From Perkinsela sp. pyNocScin1 (lineage: Eukaryota > Euglenozoa > Kinetoplastea > Prokinetoplastida > Perkinselidae): 64,000 bases of DNA. Where the stretch lies: assembly GCA_964019655.1 (NCBI GenBank), contig CAXHTR010000005.1, forward strand, positions 310,001 to 374,000, given 5' to 3'. Positions 56,325 to 64,000 of the stretch are shown here, piece after piece. The first letter of the stretch is position 1, and each line of letters opens with the position of its first letter. A program made the translations under genes and the position numbers. Below the pieces are notes generated by a model, which was not told where the DNA came from, searched no databases, and saw nothing but the letters and a program-made list of their open reading frames with translations.

Positions 56325-57500
56325 ATGGCTCCGTACATAGCACTTAATATCGCGACGAATGCGCCTTTTAAGAACATAGAGATACATAGAAAGCTCTCTA
56401 AATTGGCTGGAAAGTTTTCATCACCATACTGGGTTTCGACAAGTACTCTCCGCAGACTTCATGTTCGAGTCCATCCACAGCACAAAAAGGCCGGTATCAT
56501 CGTTGACAAAGGTAACATCCCGTACAATGTTGAGCGAATGCCGTCAAAACATACACTTGCCCAGCGAATTCGCAATACTGATTTATTACGACGAAGAAAA
56601 AGAAAAGATTTGACAATGTGGTATAACATTTCTCAAACATTAGACCCAAGAAGACTCAAAGACTACGTCGGGAAAATTTGTCCTCGCAACGGATTGACAG
56701 GAAAGCGGATTAAGAACCCCAAAGTACGCGAGGCTCTTTTGACTGTGGGCACAAAGTTCACTACAAACTATTGGCTCACGCAAGACGATTCTATGGCCTT
56801 AGGTCTTCACACGAAACCAGATATAAACCCAGTGGCTGTTTCTTATTCGGCTCAACAAAGTAGACAATCAACATCTGCTGTAAATCGGTTGAAAGCTGGG
56901 GGCATTTTCCTACCTTCTTTGTCGAGGGAATGTGTACGAACCACTCTACTTTACAATTTAGATCACTTTGTGGACACAAAGCTTGTCAATCACCTGCGCA
57001 ACATTTATCCGCATAAGATTTTTCAAGGAAAGAAAGAGTTCTACGCGAAAAACTTTTCAATGTCACTACTTCGAAAAGCACTAGAGTGTGGATATAAATC
57101 CCCTTTCTGGTATAACTCTGACGTCATTCAAAAAAGGGGTCTTACTGTGCTTAAAGATGAATTCTTTCAATTCACGAGCAAGCAAGAGCCTGTCAAGTTT
57201 TATAACCAAAGTGTGCTATCTGGAAGCTTCTTTTATGAGCGAAAACTTGCTTTCAATGCTCACTTTTCACTTTTCCATCGTCTAGAGCTTCCACGCACTT
57301 ATTTTGCAGCGCTGACAAAGAGTGTACAAGTCAACAAATTTACATCGAATTACTGGGTAACAGCGGATGAGATCCGTGAGCTCGGGCTCAAGCTTCGTGA
57401 TGGACAGACTTACACCACACTTAGAGCAAAATTGAATGAATCACAAGCATTTCTCATGTACAATATTGAGCAAACTGTACCTCTTCGGCTGTGCACATAG
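56325..57500 (+). CDS. Basic repeat protein with four Y/F-W motifs, unassigned
   Basis: A 391-residue basic protein with a repeated motif: SSPYWVSTSTLRRL (32-45), TTNYWLTQDDSMALGL (146-161), KSPFWYNSDVIQKRGL (258-273) and TSNYWVTADEIRELGL (340-355). Between them recur YN-type motifs (IPYNVERM, MWYNISQT, LLYNLDHF, LMYNIEQT). The pattern suggests tandem copies of one fold, possibly RNA-binding. The basic charge and the position beside eL8 would suit a mitochondrial or ribosomal assembly protein, but no family is recognised. A putative acceptor AG (56321-56322) lies just 2 nt before the ATG. Confidence 0.7.
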   Translation: MAPYIALNIATNAPFKNIEIHRKLSKLAGKFSSPYWVSTSTLRRLHVRVHPQHKKAGIIVDKGNIPYNVERMPSKHTLAQRIRNTDLLRRRKRKDLTMWYNISQTLDPRRLKDYVGKICPRNGLTGKRIKNPKVREALLTVGTKFTTNYWLTQDDSMALGLHTKPDINPVAVSYSAQQSRQSTSAVNRLKAGGIFLPSLSRECVRTTLLYNLDHFVDTKLVNHLRNIYPHKIFQGKKEFYAKNFSMSLLRKALECGYKSPFWYNSDVIQKRGLTVLKDEFFQFTSKQEPVKFYNQSVLSGSFFYERKLAFNAHFSLFHRLELPRTYFAALTKSVQVNKFTSNYWVTADEIRELGLKLRDGQTYTTLRAKLNESQAFLMYNIEQTVPLRLCT

Positions 57501-57568
57501 GCTTAATTATGATTGTGAGCTTTACCTCAGCATCCATCTGTGTATGTATACATACTTTTATACTTCCA

Positions 57569-58357
57569 ATGGCAAAGAAAGCTGCAGCTGCTTCAAAGGT
57601 AGCTTCCAAGACTTCGGCAGACGCTCGCGTAAGCAAGAAGACCACGAAGAAAAACACAATCTTTCTTGATACGCCAAAGAATCTCGGTCTCGGTGGCAAC
57701 GTTTTGCCCAAAAGAGATGTCACAAGACAAGTGCGCTGGCCGCAGTACGTCAAACGCCAGCGTGAGAAGCGTGTCCTTGAGCGTCGTATGAAGGTCCCAC
57801 CAGCGGTAAATCAGTTCCGCAACGTCCTTGATAAAGACACTAAGAAGGCCCTTTTCACTTTTGTTACAAAATACGCAGCAACAACGCAGGACAAGAAGAA
57901 CAAGAAGCAGGGCAAGATTGACAAAGAGACTCTTCGCAAGCAAAAAGCGCACGAACTTGTTTTTGGAATTCAGGAAGTAACAAAGACTATCGAAACCAAA
58001 AAAGCAAGCCTCGTTGCAATCGCACATGATGTTGACCCACTTGAGCTTGTTCTATGGCTTCCTCAGCTATGTGTCGCCAACGACGTTCCATACTGCATTG
58101 TGAAATCCAAGTCAGAGCTGGGTACGCTCACTGGTCAGAAGACCTGTGCTGCAGTTGCTCTCAAAGGTATTAAGCCTGCTGACCAGTCTGTTTTCGAGAA
58201 GCTTCTGAGCTCCATCAAAACTAAATTCAATGACAAGTTCGAAGATATCCGCCGAAGCTGGGGTGGTGGCCAACAAGGTATCCGTGCTCAGATCCGCGCA
58301 GAGAAGCGAGCAAAGGCAACTGCGCAGAAAATTGGAGGCGGTGAGACCGAGGAGTGA
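57569..58357 (+). CDS. Cytosolic large-subunit ribosomal protein eL8 (L7a)
   Basis: A 262-residue protein with the L7Ae fold: KKASLVAIAHDVDPLELVLW and LPQLCVANDVPYCIVKSKSELG are diagnostic. The N-terminal part, RQVRWPQYVKRQREKRVLERR, is the eL8-specific rRNA-binding region. The start is the ATG at 57569 (MAKKAAAAS), since upstream codons in the frame (from a GTG at 57491) are not conserved and an AG at about 57530 provides a trans-splice site. C-terminal RAEKRAKATAQK is typical. Codon use is biased as in the other ribosomal genes. Confidence 0.96.
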   Translation: MAKKAAAASKVASKTSADARVSKKTTKKNTIFLDTPKNLGLGGNVLPKRDVTRQVRWPQYVKRQREKRVLERRMKVPPAVNQFRNVLDKDTKKALFTFVTKYAATTQDKKNKKQGKIDKETLRKQKAHELVFGIQEVTKTIETKKASLVAIAHDVDPLELVLWLPQLCVANDVPYCIVKSKSELGTLTGQKTCAAVALKGIKPADQSVFEKLLSSIKTKFNDKFEDIRRSWGGGQQGIRAQIRAEKRAKATAQKIGGGETEE

Positions 58358-58804
58358 TTACGCCTTCACATGGTCAGCACAAGATAATTTTCGCGATAGA
58401 ATATTCTGAATATTAAGCATTCATTGCCCCTTTTCGTCTCTGAGCGTCAGCGTAGCTTATACATCGCTTTTTTAGGTATTTATGATCTACAATGGATTCA
58501 AGCTGAAATTGAGTCTTGTATAACGAATGCTTAATTCAGAAGCCAAGGTACCCTGTATTCTAAAGAAAGCATAGCTTATAAGTGTGTTTTTCTGGTTCAT
58601 GTTGCGCATTGCTTGATCTGATTGTGGTGACAGGGCTCGGAATGCATCTGTGATGGTAGAACCTACTGTGCACCTTTTTGTCAGCACTCATTAAATGATG
58701 AGTATCCTGAATTTTCCATATCCTACATTCAATACTTGTTAATTTCCTTTGCTTGCATGTCAGAGATTTTTTATGTTACAACTTTACTGAGCGTATAGTA
58801 GTTC
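58358..58804. other. 447-bp spacer without a recognised gene
   Basis: AT-rich sequence between eL8 and the zinc-finger gene. A stretch AATGATGA (about 58695-58702) resembles a C box of snoRNA and is followed by a CTGA, but the spacing is too short for a guide. A 66-codon minus-strand frame runs against the cluster and is not accepted. Confidence 0.5.
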
Positions 58805-59659
58805 ATGGACCTTGAAACTCGCACTAAAAGTGTGGAGTATGGGGCGTACTTGGTGAATTCAGCTGGCTTTACGAAAGATTCATGTGAATGTGCTGCTCAG
58901 CCACAGTGGAACTGGCTTTCTCGCACACCAGGTGTAGTGGACTGCCCAGCCAAACATGATAAGCATCGCTCCTCCGGAACAGATCCGAGTAAATATAAAA
59001 CTGCTATTTGTCGAAATTGGGAAATTGACGGCATTTGTCATTTCAAAGGATGCACATTTGCTCACGGTAAGGAGGAATTGCGCATCCCACGATTGAGTCT
59101 GGATCATGATGTGCCAAGCACAGAAACATTGAAGCAATCAATTCATTTTGACCAGTCATACACCTTCAAAGAAAAGACTACGCTCGGAAAAAATATCTCG
59201 CAAGTATGCGAATCTAATGAGGACTCTGCCTCACGCGTTGACCAGTCGTTGAGGGATCTTTCTGATGCAATTCAGCGTGAGCGTGAATCTTATTCGACTA
59301 ATCTTCATGGAATCAAGGCAATCGAGATTTTGATTCACCGAGAAGAAGCATACAAGATGCAGCTTTCTAGAGACAAGAAAGAAATCCATGACTTGAAAGA
59401 CCGAGTGCAATATCTCGAAAACATAATTGCACATTCGCGTGCATCAAGCATCGAAAGCAAAGAAAAAATGATACTTCTGGGACATCAATCTCTATCATTG
59501 AAAGGAAAAATGTCTAATCTTGACAAAAAAGCTCAGCAACGAATCGATTCTGTGCGTAGCCCTGACATTGATGAATGCGAAAGGCCACAGCCCATTGATT
59601 CAATGGAGAAACTTTGCGAGAATCCGTCAAAGACACTGTACCCATTCCCGGCTCAATAA
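58805..59659 (+). CDS. CCCH zinc-finger protein with coiled coil
   Basis: A 284-residue protein with one CCCH finger YKTAICRNWEIDGICHFKGC followed by TFAH (C69-x8-C78-x4-C83-x3-H87), preceded by the conserved YKT lead-in typical of tristetraprolin-type fingers; the third spacer is 4 rather than 5. A coiled coil follows (about 195-225). Such proteins bind AU-rich mRNA elements, and kinetoplastids rely on them for post-transcriptional control. A single finger plus coiled coil suggests dimerisation. Target unknown. Confidence 0.85.
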   Translation: MDLETRTKSVEYGAYLVNSAGFTKDSCECAAQPQWNWLSRTPGVVDCPAKHDKHRSSGTDPSKYKTAICRNWEIDGICHFKGCTFAHGKEELRIPRLSLDHDVPSTETLKQSIHFDQSYTFKEKTTLGKNISQVCESNEDSASRVDQSLRDLSDAIQRERESYSTNLHGIKAIEILIHREEAYKMQLSRDKKEIHDLKDRVQYLENIIAHSRASSIESKEKMILLGHQSLSLKGKMSNLDKKAQQRIDSVRSPDIDECERPQPIDSMEKLCENPSKTLYPFPAQ

Positions 59660-59973
59660 ATCAGACGTATAGCTATGGCTTCAACGTTTGACCCCTCTTG
59701 TTTATAGCAAAGCCTAATGTAACCAACTTCACTAACTTGCTCTAGCAGCACATTGTAATTTATTTAACTTAGGAGCTCGTAAGCTCTGTAACCCAAAAAG
59801 CATTGTAAGATAATAACAGCAGAAGTAATGTGAAATAGCAGGGGATCACCCTTGCATCTAAACGTAATGAAGCTAATGCATTTTGGATAAAGTGCATTCT
59901 AGCCCCACTTGATTATCTTTTGACTGACCATTTTCTTAGTGAGACACAAATTTGAGAATTGTAATAAAAATAA
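59660..59973. other. 314-bp spacer without a recognised gene
   Basis: Sequence between the zinc-finger gene and RAD23. No open frame of note and no RNA gene recognised. A short inverted repeat GAGCTCGTAAGCTC is at about 59772-59785. Confidence 0.5.
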
Positions 59974-60954
59974 ATGCAGGTGAGAGTGAAACTGCTCACG
60001 GGACAAACACGAGAAATAAGTGTTGAAGATGGGGCGACTATAGCCACTCTGAAAGACGCTCTAGCTGATGAATACGTGCGAGAATCTTTAAAATTTATCT
60101 TAAGGGGGGCTATTCTTTCCTCAGATGAAAAGGCACTAAGCGAGCTTCAGATGTCGGACAGTGATACCCTTATTCTGATAGGCAAGAAGCGCGCGGTGGA
60201 GTTATCCAAGAAAATACCACAGCAAGCGACGATGGCAAGTGCATACAAGTCTCTGCGAAATGTTGGTCAAGGTGCAAAACCGGTCACCAGCACCCAAGCA
60301 GTAGCATCCCCTATTGCAGAGGATGTGGTCAATAACATAGTTGGGATGGGCTTCGACCGTGATATGGTTCTCGAGGCACTTAAAAAAGCGAAGTATAATG
60401 CAGATCTTGCAGTGGAGTATTGTCTCAACGGCTCTCTACCAGAGGCTTCTTCTGATATGGCTGAGGCTTCTTCCATGGAAGAAGAGGACGATGAGATAGC
60501 TGAGCATGAAATCATTGAACCAAGCATGGAAGACTTACACCACTTGCAAAATTTACTCACGGGACACAATACTTCTGAAAGAGCAGAAACTGAGTTATGC
60601 CAAAAACTTCGGACCTTCCTCAATTTCGATAGAATTCGCAAGATGGTTCTTGACAATACAAGCATGCTTTTTGTTCTTATTGACTTTTTAGTGGAAGCTT
60701 ATCCAGATATTCATCGATTGCTAAAACAAAACCCAGAGGAATTTATGGAATACATAGAAAATGGGCTTCCCGAAGAGCCTGAAATCACAATGCGAGTTGA
60801 TCCCAGTGCTATTCAAAGGCTCATGAATATCGGAGGGTTCTCACAGGAAGAAGCAACTCGGGCGTATATTCTCGCTAATCGTAATGAAGATATTGCGGCT
60901 TCTATTTTGTTCGAAGCGCTTGAGCAGCAGACCATGGGAGATGGCAATCTTTAG
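59974..60954 (+). CDS. RAD23: RAD23 (ubiquitin receptor / nucleotide excision repair)
   Basis: A 326-residue protein with the full RAD23 domain order: ubiquitin-like domain (1-72), UBA1 VVNNIVGMGFDRDMVLEALK (about 112-131), the XPC-binding/STI1 region (about 205-250, LRTFLNFDRIRKMVLDN), and UBA2 near the C-terminus (SAIQRLMNIGGFSQEEATRA). RAD23 carries ubiquitinated proteins to the proteasome and stabilises XPC/Rad4. The length is a little shorter than human RAD23A. The acidic linker EEEDDEIAEHE precedes the STI1 region. Confidence 0.94.
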   Translation: MQVRVKLLTGQTREISVEDGATIATLKDALADEYVRESLKFILRGAILSSDEKALSELQMSDSDTLILIGKKRAVELSKKIPQQATMASAYKSLRNVGQGAKPVTSTQAVASPIAEDVVNNIVGMGFDRDMVLEALKKAKYNADLAVEYCLNGSLPEASSDMAEASSMEEEDDEIAEHEIIEPSMEDLHHLQNLLTGHNTSERAETELCQKLRTFLNFDRIRKMVLDNTSMLFVLIDFLVEAYPDIHRLLKQNPEEFMEYIENGLPEEPEITMRVDPSAIQRLMNIGGFSQEEATRAYILANRNEDIAASILFEALEQQTMGDGNL

Positions 60955-61039
60955 TTAAACCGAAATATTGCATGGACAGCTCATCCAGACTTCCATTTTT
61001 GCAACCTCACTCAAGTGTTGTAGATAGAATTTCAATATA

Positions 61040-61534
61040 ATGCTTCAAGCAATGAAAGCAGAATCAATATCAAGCTTCTTTTCACTCTTTACATTCATAA
61101 TGTTCAAGGGATTGTGCAGACCCATTGTGGCATCTTCTGCTCGAGCATTGTTGCTACGCAAAAAATACACTCACATTCACGTCCCGGTGACAGCTCTATC
61201 ATCAAACACATGTTACCCACCGATGCGATTCTATTCAGAAGATGCGAAGGATAAGGCAGTCTCAAATGACACCAAAAAGTATTTACTTGACCGAGATGCA
61301 GTCAAGCAGCGCGTTATTGACGTTGTTAAAAACTTTGAAAAGGTTGATCCAAGCAAGGTTACCGAATCCTCGCACTTCATTGATGATTTAAACTTGGATT
61401 CATTAGATGTTGTAGAAGTGGTAATGGCTCTGGAACAAGAATTTATTCTTGACATGCCTGATCACGATGCTGAGCGTATCACAAGCATCAAAGAGGCAAT
61501 CGAGTATATTGCTACCAACCCAATGGCAAAATAG
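61040..61534 (+). CDS. Mitochondrial acyl carrier protein
   Basis: A 164-residue precursor whose C-terminal 80 residues are ACP, with the phosphopantetheine site DLNLDSLDVVEVVMALEQEF (Ser121). The N-terminal 65-75 residues are Arg/Ser-rich (FKGLCRPIVASSARALLLRKK) and are a mitochondrial presequence. An ATG at 61100 is a plausible alternative start and gives a better presequence. ACP feeds lipoate synthesis through the octanoyltransferase encoded at 32020 and supports Fe-S and complex I assembly. Confidence 0.95.
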   Translation: MLQAMKAESISSFFSLFTFIMFKGLCRPIVASSARALLLRKKYTHIHVPVTALSSNTCYPPMRFYSEDAKDKAVSNDTKKYLLDRDAVKQRVIDVVKNFEKVDPSKVTESSHFIDDLNLDSLDVVEVVMALEQEFILDMPDHDAERITSIKEAIEYIATNPMAK

Positions 61535-61646
61535 ACAATATTTTGTGGAGAATCGCATTCCTTTGTAATCACATGCTATGTAATGCATAGGGTATGTTTC
61601 TCGACCGATCCACATATATTCTTTCTATTTATTCATATCATCGACA

Positions 61647-62534
61647 ATGGAGCGCTTTTTTTCGAGCTGTCTTGTGGGGAAGATACCTAAGATGATCGAG
61701 CCATACAGCAAAGTGTTTGAAGTAAAGGCACCTAAAAGTATCTGCACACAGAACAAAACAAGCGCTCTGAACGGCTTAGAATTGGACAATTTTCCCAAGC
61801 TACTTGGTGAAAGTATCATCGGGCCACTTGTTCAAACATCGAAAAATAGAAAGAGCTATGAGTTCGGATCTCCGATCGCACAACATGGCATATGGCAAAA
61901 AAATATTGCATCTCTTAGCGCAAGTAAATATGCAATCGAGTCCGTTGCTCCCCTAGCTACAAATCAAAAAGCTCATTTGCAGCTGCTGTTGGCAAGCTTA
62001 GCTAAGAGCTCCATTGATTCCCTTGCCGAGAGCATGTATGGTGTTCCTGTTGGAGGAGATCTCCAAAGGCTAATACAAGACGTTCGCCGAGATATTGATT
62101 GCATTTATACAAGAATTTTTGAAAATGAGCCCACAGAAGATGAGATAATATCTGGCTCGGATCTAATTCCACTACAATCTTTGCCAAGGGTTCATGTCCG
62201 CTTTGAAATGGAAAGTGCAATGCTTCTTGATGCATTTCAACGTCAGTTAAAGCACAAGGGCACGGCGGACCCTCGCATCTGGGCCGTAAATATGCGCAAG
62301 CTCTACACAAGCTACGTCACACTTGTACGCGCGTCCGAGTCACTTAGCAATGATGATCCCAACCATCATGCCGCTTTGCTGGCTTCACGTTTTTCACGCC
62401 AGACCGTGCGTGCGTTGCGAGATATGGAAGCTTCGGAAATTTCATCCAAAACCATTATATTTGGAATGTCGGCCTTTTCACAGGAGGTTGTGAATGCTAC
62501 CCATGTTCACAAAATGCATCCTTTAAGTGCATAA
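61647..62534 (+). CDS. Protein of unknown function
   Basis: A 295-residue, mostly helical, soluble protein. Segments such as KAHLQLLLASLAKSSIDSLA, LQRLIQDVRRDIDCIYTRIF and MLLDAFQRQLKHKG are amphipathic helices. Composition and a Cys in the first residues (SCLVG) do not point to a family. No membrane segment. Possible mitochondrial presequence is not evident. It may be kinetoplastid-specific. Confidence 0.65.
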   Translation: MERFFSSCLVGKIPKMIEPYSKVFEVKAPKSICTQNKTSALNGLELDNFPKLLGESIIGPLVQTSKNRKSYEFGSPIAQHGIWQKNIASLSASKYAIESVAPLATNQKAHLQLLLASLAKSSIDSLAESMYGVPVGGDLQRLIQDVRRDIDCIYTRIFENEPTEDEIISGSDLIPLQSLPRVHVRFEMESAMLLDAFQRQLKHKGTADPRIWAVNMRKLYTSYVTLVRASESLSNDDPNHHAALLASRFSRQTVRALRDMEASEISSKTIIFGMSAFSQEVVNATHVHKMHPLSA

Positions 62535-62607
62535 GTGCTTATTCCGTGTCATGAACCATGATTCATGAACTTAGATATCACTGCAGTATCGTTCTAAATC
62601 AAATACA

Positions 62608-62808
62608 ATGTTTTGGCTAATTAGCTCAGCCTATGTCGCGACTGCGCTCATTCTGTGTGTGCTTACACATATTTTTGGAAGGGCAGACGCAACCATGCTT
62701 AAGTCATTTATCCTGACAGGTATCTTTTGCATGTGGCTATCTTATGCCCTAATCTATCTAGCGCAAGTATACCCTCTTATTTTACCAACACGAATCATGC
62801 ATGAGTGA
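62608..62808 (+). CDS. V-type ATPase subunit e (Vma9-like)
   Basis: A 66-residue, two-helix membrane protein. The second helix and tail read MWLSYALIYLAQVYPLILPTR, matching the W-x(5)-Y-L-x-Q-x-x-P-L signature of V-ATPase subunit e; the first helix is hydrophobic as expected. Subunit e belongs to the Vo membrane sector. The 66-codon ATG frame fits the family's usual 65-80 residues. Confidence 0.85.
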   Translation: MFWLISSAYVATALILCVLTHIFGRADATMLKSFILTGIFCMWLSYALIYLAQVYPLILPTRIMHE

Positions 62809-62860
62809 AATTTAGTAGTTCGTGCCATCTGATAGCGCAGTATTTCATCTCTAGGCTACC

Positions 62861-63700
62861 ATGCTTTCACTTCTTCAAAAATGTGCGAACGCACCGCTTG
62901 ATAGACATGCTATTCTTGAGAATCTTCGAGCAATTAGATTTACTCGGGATGTTTTACCTGGAATGTACAAGACTGAATGGCAGGCCAATAATCTTCGCTC
63001 ACTTCTGCTTCGCCAAGATGGTTTCAGTAGAACCGGACAAAATCATGCCTTTTCATCGAGTATGTATTCATACTTTGAGACATTGACAGAAAACGTGCGC
63101 ATGTGGCCATCTGAAGATTCTGTACTGAGGGGAACTCCTCCTTTAGATTCATTATTTCATATTGACAGCTATATTTCCGCACAGAAAAGTTACAGTATTG
63201 GCGTCATCAACTTGGCTCAGAAAAGGCACTTTGACGTCACGTGTTTCGTTCTTCCACCTTTTTGTGAAATACCTCTGCATGACCATCCGTCGCTCACTGT
63301 TTTTATGAAAGTCGTTTATGGAAGCGTACGTTTAGTGAGCTTCGACGCAATCAATCCTGAGGGCGTGAATCGTTCACAACCGCGTGCACCCACAAATGCA
63401 CATATGATCGCCAATGAAGATGTTGAGGCAAAAGACCCAGTCTTGGTTATTGAATCAAGCGGTCGCGGTGGTTCATACCATTACATTCGAGCGGGCCAAA
63501 ATGGTGGAATTTTTATTGACGTGATTCATCCGCCTTATGGCGCACCACCGTCATTCGCTGAATGCACGTATTATTCAGCTTTATCGAAAATAAACAGTAA
63601 GCATCCCCAAAAAGGTGATTTTTACACAATGGTTCCTTCAAAGAGAAGCGTTTTCGTCCCCATGCATCTTTTACCGTTCATGCAGCCCATCAAGGTCTAA
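62861..63700 (+). CDS. Thiol dioxygenase (ADO/plant-cysteine-oxidase family)
   Basis: A 279-residue cupin. IPLHDHPSLTVFMKVVYGSVRLVSFD carries the HxH iron ligands, and GGSYHYIRA the third His; DVIHPPYG is the C-terminal signature. ADO and PCO enzymes oxidise cysteamine or N-terminal Cys with oxygen and act as oxygen sensors in plants and animals. An AG at 62853-62854 lies 6 nt before the ATG. The N-terminal 90 residues are helical and somewhat lineage-specific. Substrate cannot be predicted. Confidence 0.9.
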   Translation: MLSLLQKCANAPLDRHAILENLRAIRFTRDVLPGMYKTEWQANNLRSLLLRQDGFSRTGQNHAFSSSMYSYFETLTENVRMWPSEDSVLRGTPPLDSLFHIDSYISAQKSYSIGVINLAQKRHFDVTCFVLPPFCEIPLHDHPSLTVFMKVVYGSVRLVSFDAINPEGVNRSQPRAPTNAHMIANEDVEAKDPVLVIESSGRGGSYHYIRAGQNGGIFIDVIHPPYGAPPSFAECTYYSALSKINSKHPQKGDFYTMVPSKRSVFVPMHLLPFMQPIKV

Positions 63701-63778
63701 GATAGTTGCCGTTTGTTTATGTGCTTAGAAAACCAACTCTATTTCTTTCATTTTTTCCCCATAGATATACGCTAGCCT

Positions 63779-64000
63779 ATGAACGAAGTACGATCGCAAA
63801 CGGCATCACTTTTTGTAAGCAATCTCCATCCGCATGCAACACAGCCCATAGTCCAGCAAATTTTTTGTGCATTTGGAAAAGTTTTGTCCGTACAGCTCTA
63901 TCCAGAGCTTCCACAATGTGCAATCGTTGAGTATTCATCAACAGAAGAAGCAGACATTGCAATAGTTTCCCTGCACGGTCGGTACATCATCACAGCTCTT
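63779..64000 (+). CDS. RNA-recognition-motif protein, N-terminal part (cut by window edge)
   Basis: An open frame of 74 codons running off the right edge. Translation shows an RRM: RNP2 LFVSNL near residue 11 and RNP1-like QCAIVEY near 48, with the VQQIFCAFGKVLSVQLY helix and strand between. The ATG at 63779 leaves only ten residues before the RRM, a normal start for this family. The full protein and its function lie outside the window. Confidence 0.8.
   Translation, partial: MNEVRSQTASLFVSNLHPHATQPIVQQIFCAFGKVLSVQLYPELPQCAIVEYSSTEEADIAIVSLHGRYIITAL

Noticed and set aside
58693-58712. C/D-box snoRNA-like motif (AATGATGA ... CTGA)
   Set aside because: Only about 8 nt separate the boxes and no terminal stem is seen.
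1-64000. Insertion sequences, retroelements, CRISPR arrays, tandem satellite repeats
   Set aside because: No transposase, reverse transcriptase or regularly spaced repeats were seen in any part of the window.

Overview
The window reads as nuclear DNA of a kinetoplastid protist with a very compact genome. Every protein gene is one uninterrupted reading frame, and the products are plainly eukaryotic (RACK1, MCM3, SRP54, proteasome beta1, AP-2 alpha, RAD23, cytosolic ribosomal proteins). Genes lie in long one-strand arrays rather than alternating: minus from 1 to 11674, plus from 11748 to 32826, minus from 33815 to 49267, and plus from 49738 to the right edge. This is the directional-cluster layout of kinetoplastid polycistronic transcription. 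Supporting signs are a tRNA gene at the convergent switch, pyrimidine-rich tracts ending in AG a few bases before many start codons (expected for spliced-leader addition), a glycerol-3-phosphate dehydrogenase ending in the peroxisome/glycosome signal SKL, and a tryparedoxin-peroxidase-type glutathione peroxidase. About 50 genes in 64 kb (roughly 1.3 kb per gene) is much denser than known trypanosomatids. A reduced lineage such as the endosymbiont Perkinsela would fit, but the genus is inference.

Layout. Cluster 1 (minus) holds the start of the selenocysteine elongation factor, RACK1, a small basic protein, an EFM7-type methyltransferase fused to a Rab escort protein, a THADA/Trm732 homologue and mitochondrial IF2. 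Cluster 2 (plus) runs from a CDP-alcohol phosphotransferase through a helical-repeat protein, a peroxidase, glycosomal G3PDH, a CLC exchanger, CDP-diacylglycerol synthase, AP-2 alpha trunk, a coiled-coil protein, MCM3, a PPR protein, uS17, a mitochondrial-looking protein, proteasome beta1, a membrane J-protein and octanoyltransferase. The convergent switch carries tRNA-Ile(AAU) and a stretch with possible RNA structure. Cluster 3 (minus) holds a 1201-residue helical-repeat protein, polyprenyl diphosphate synthase, CPSF100, a docking-domain-like protein, YbeY, D-aminoacyl-tRNA deacylase, eL13, a KH protein with a lone helicase lobe, a patatin-like protein and three unknowns. Cluster 4 (plus) holds QSOX, SRP54, a PDK1-like kinase with a large activation-loop insertion, PP2C, an unknown, a YW-motif repeat protein, eL8, a CCCH zinc-finger protein, RAD23, mitochondrial acyl carrier protein, an unknown, V-ATPase subunit e, a thiol dioxygenase and the start of an RRM protein.

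Gene neighbours are mostly unrelated in function, as expected where transcription is polycistronic and control is post-transcriptional. Recurrent themes are translation and tRNA/rRNA quality (mtIF2, THADA, YbeY, DTD, eEFSec, a candidate eEF1A methyltransferase), mitochondrial function (ACP with octanoyltransferase, polyprenyl synthase, PPR and helical-repeat proteins) and phospholipid synthesis. The most unusual items are the methyltransferase-REP fusion, the orphan helicase lobe, the kinase insertion and a divergent switch only 73 bp wide between annotated start codons.
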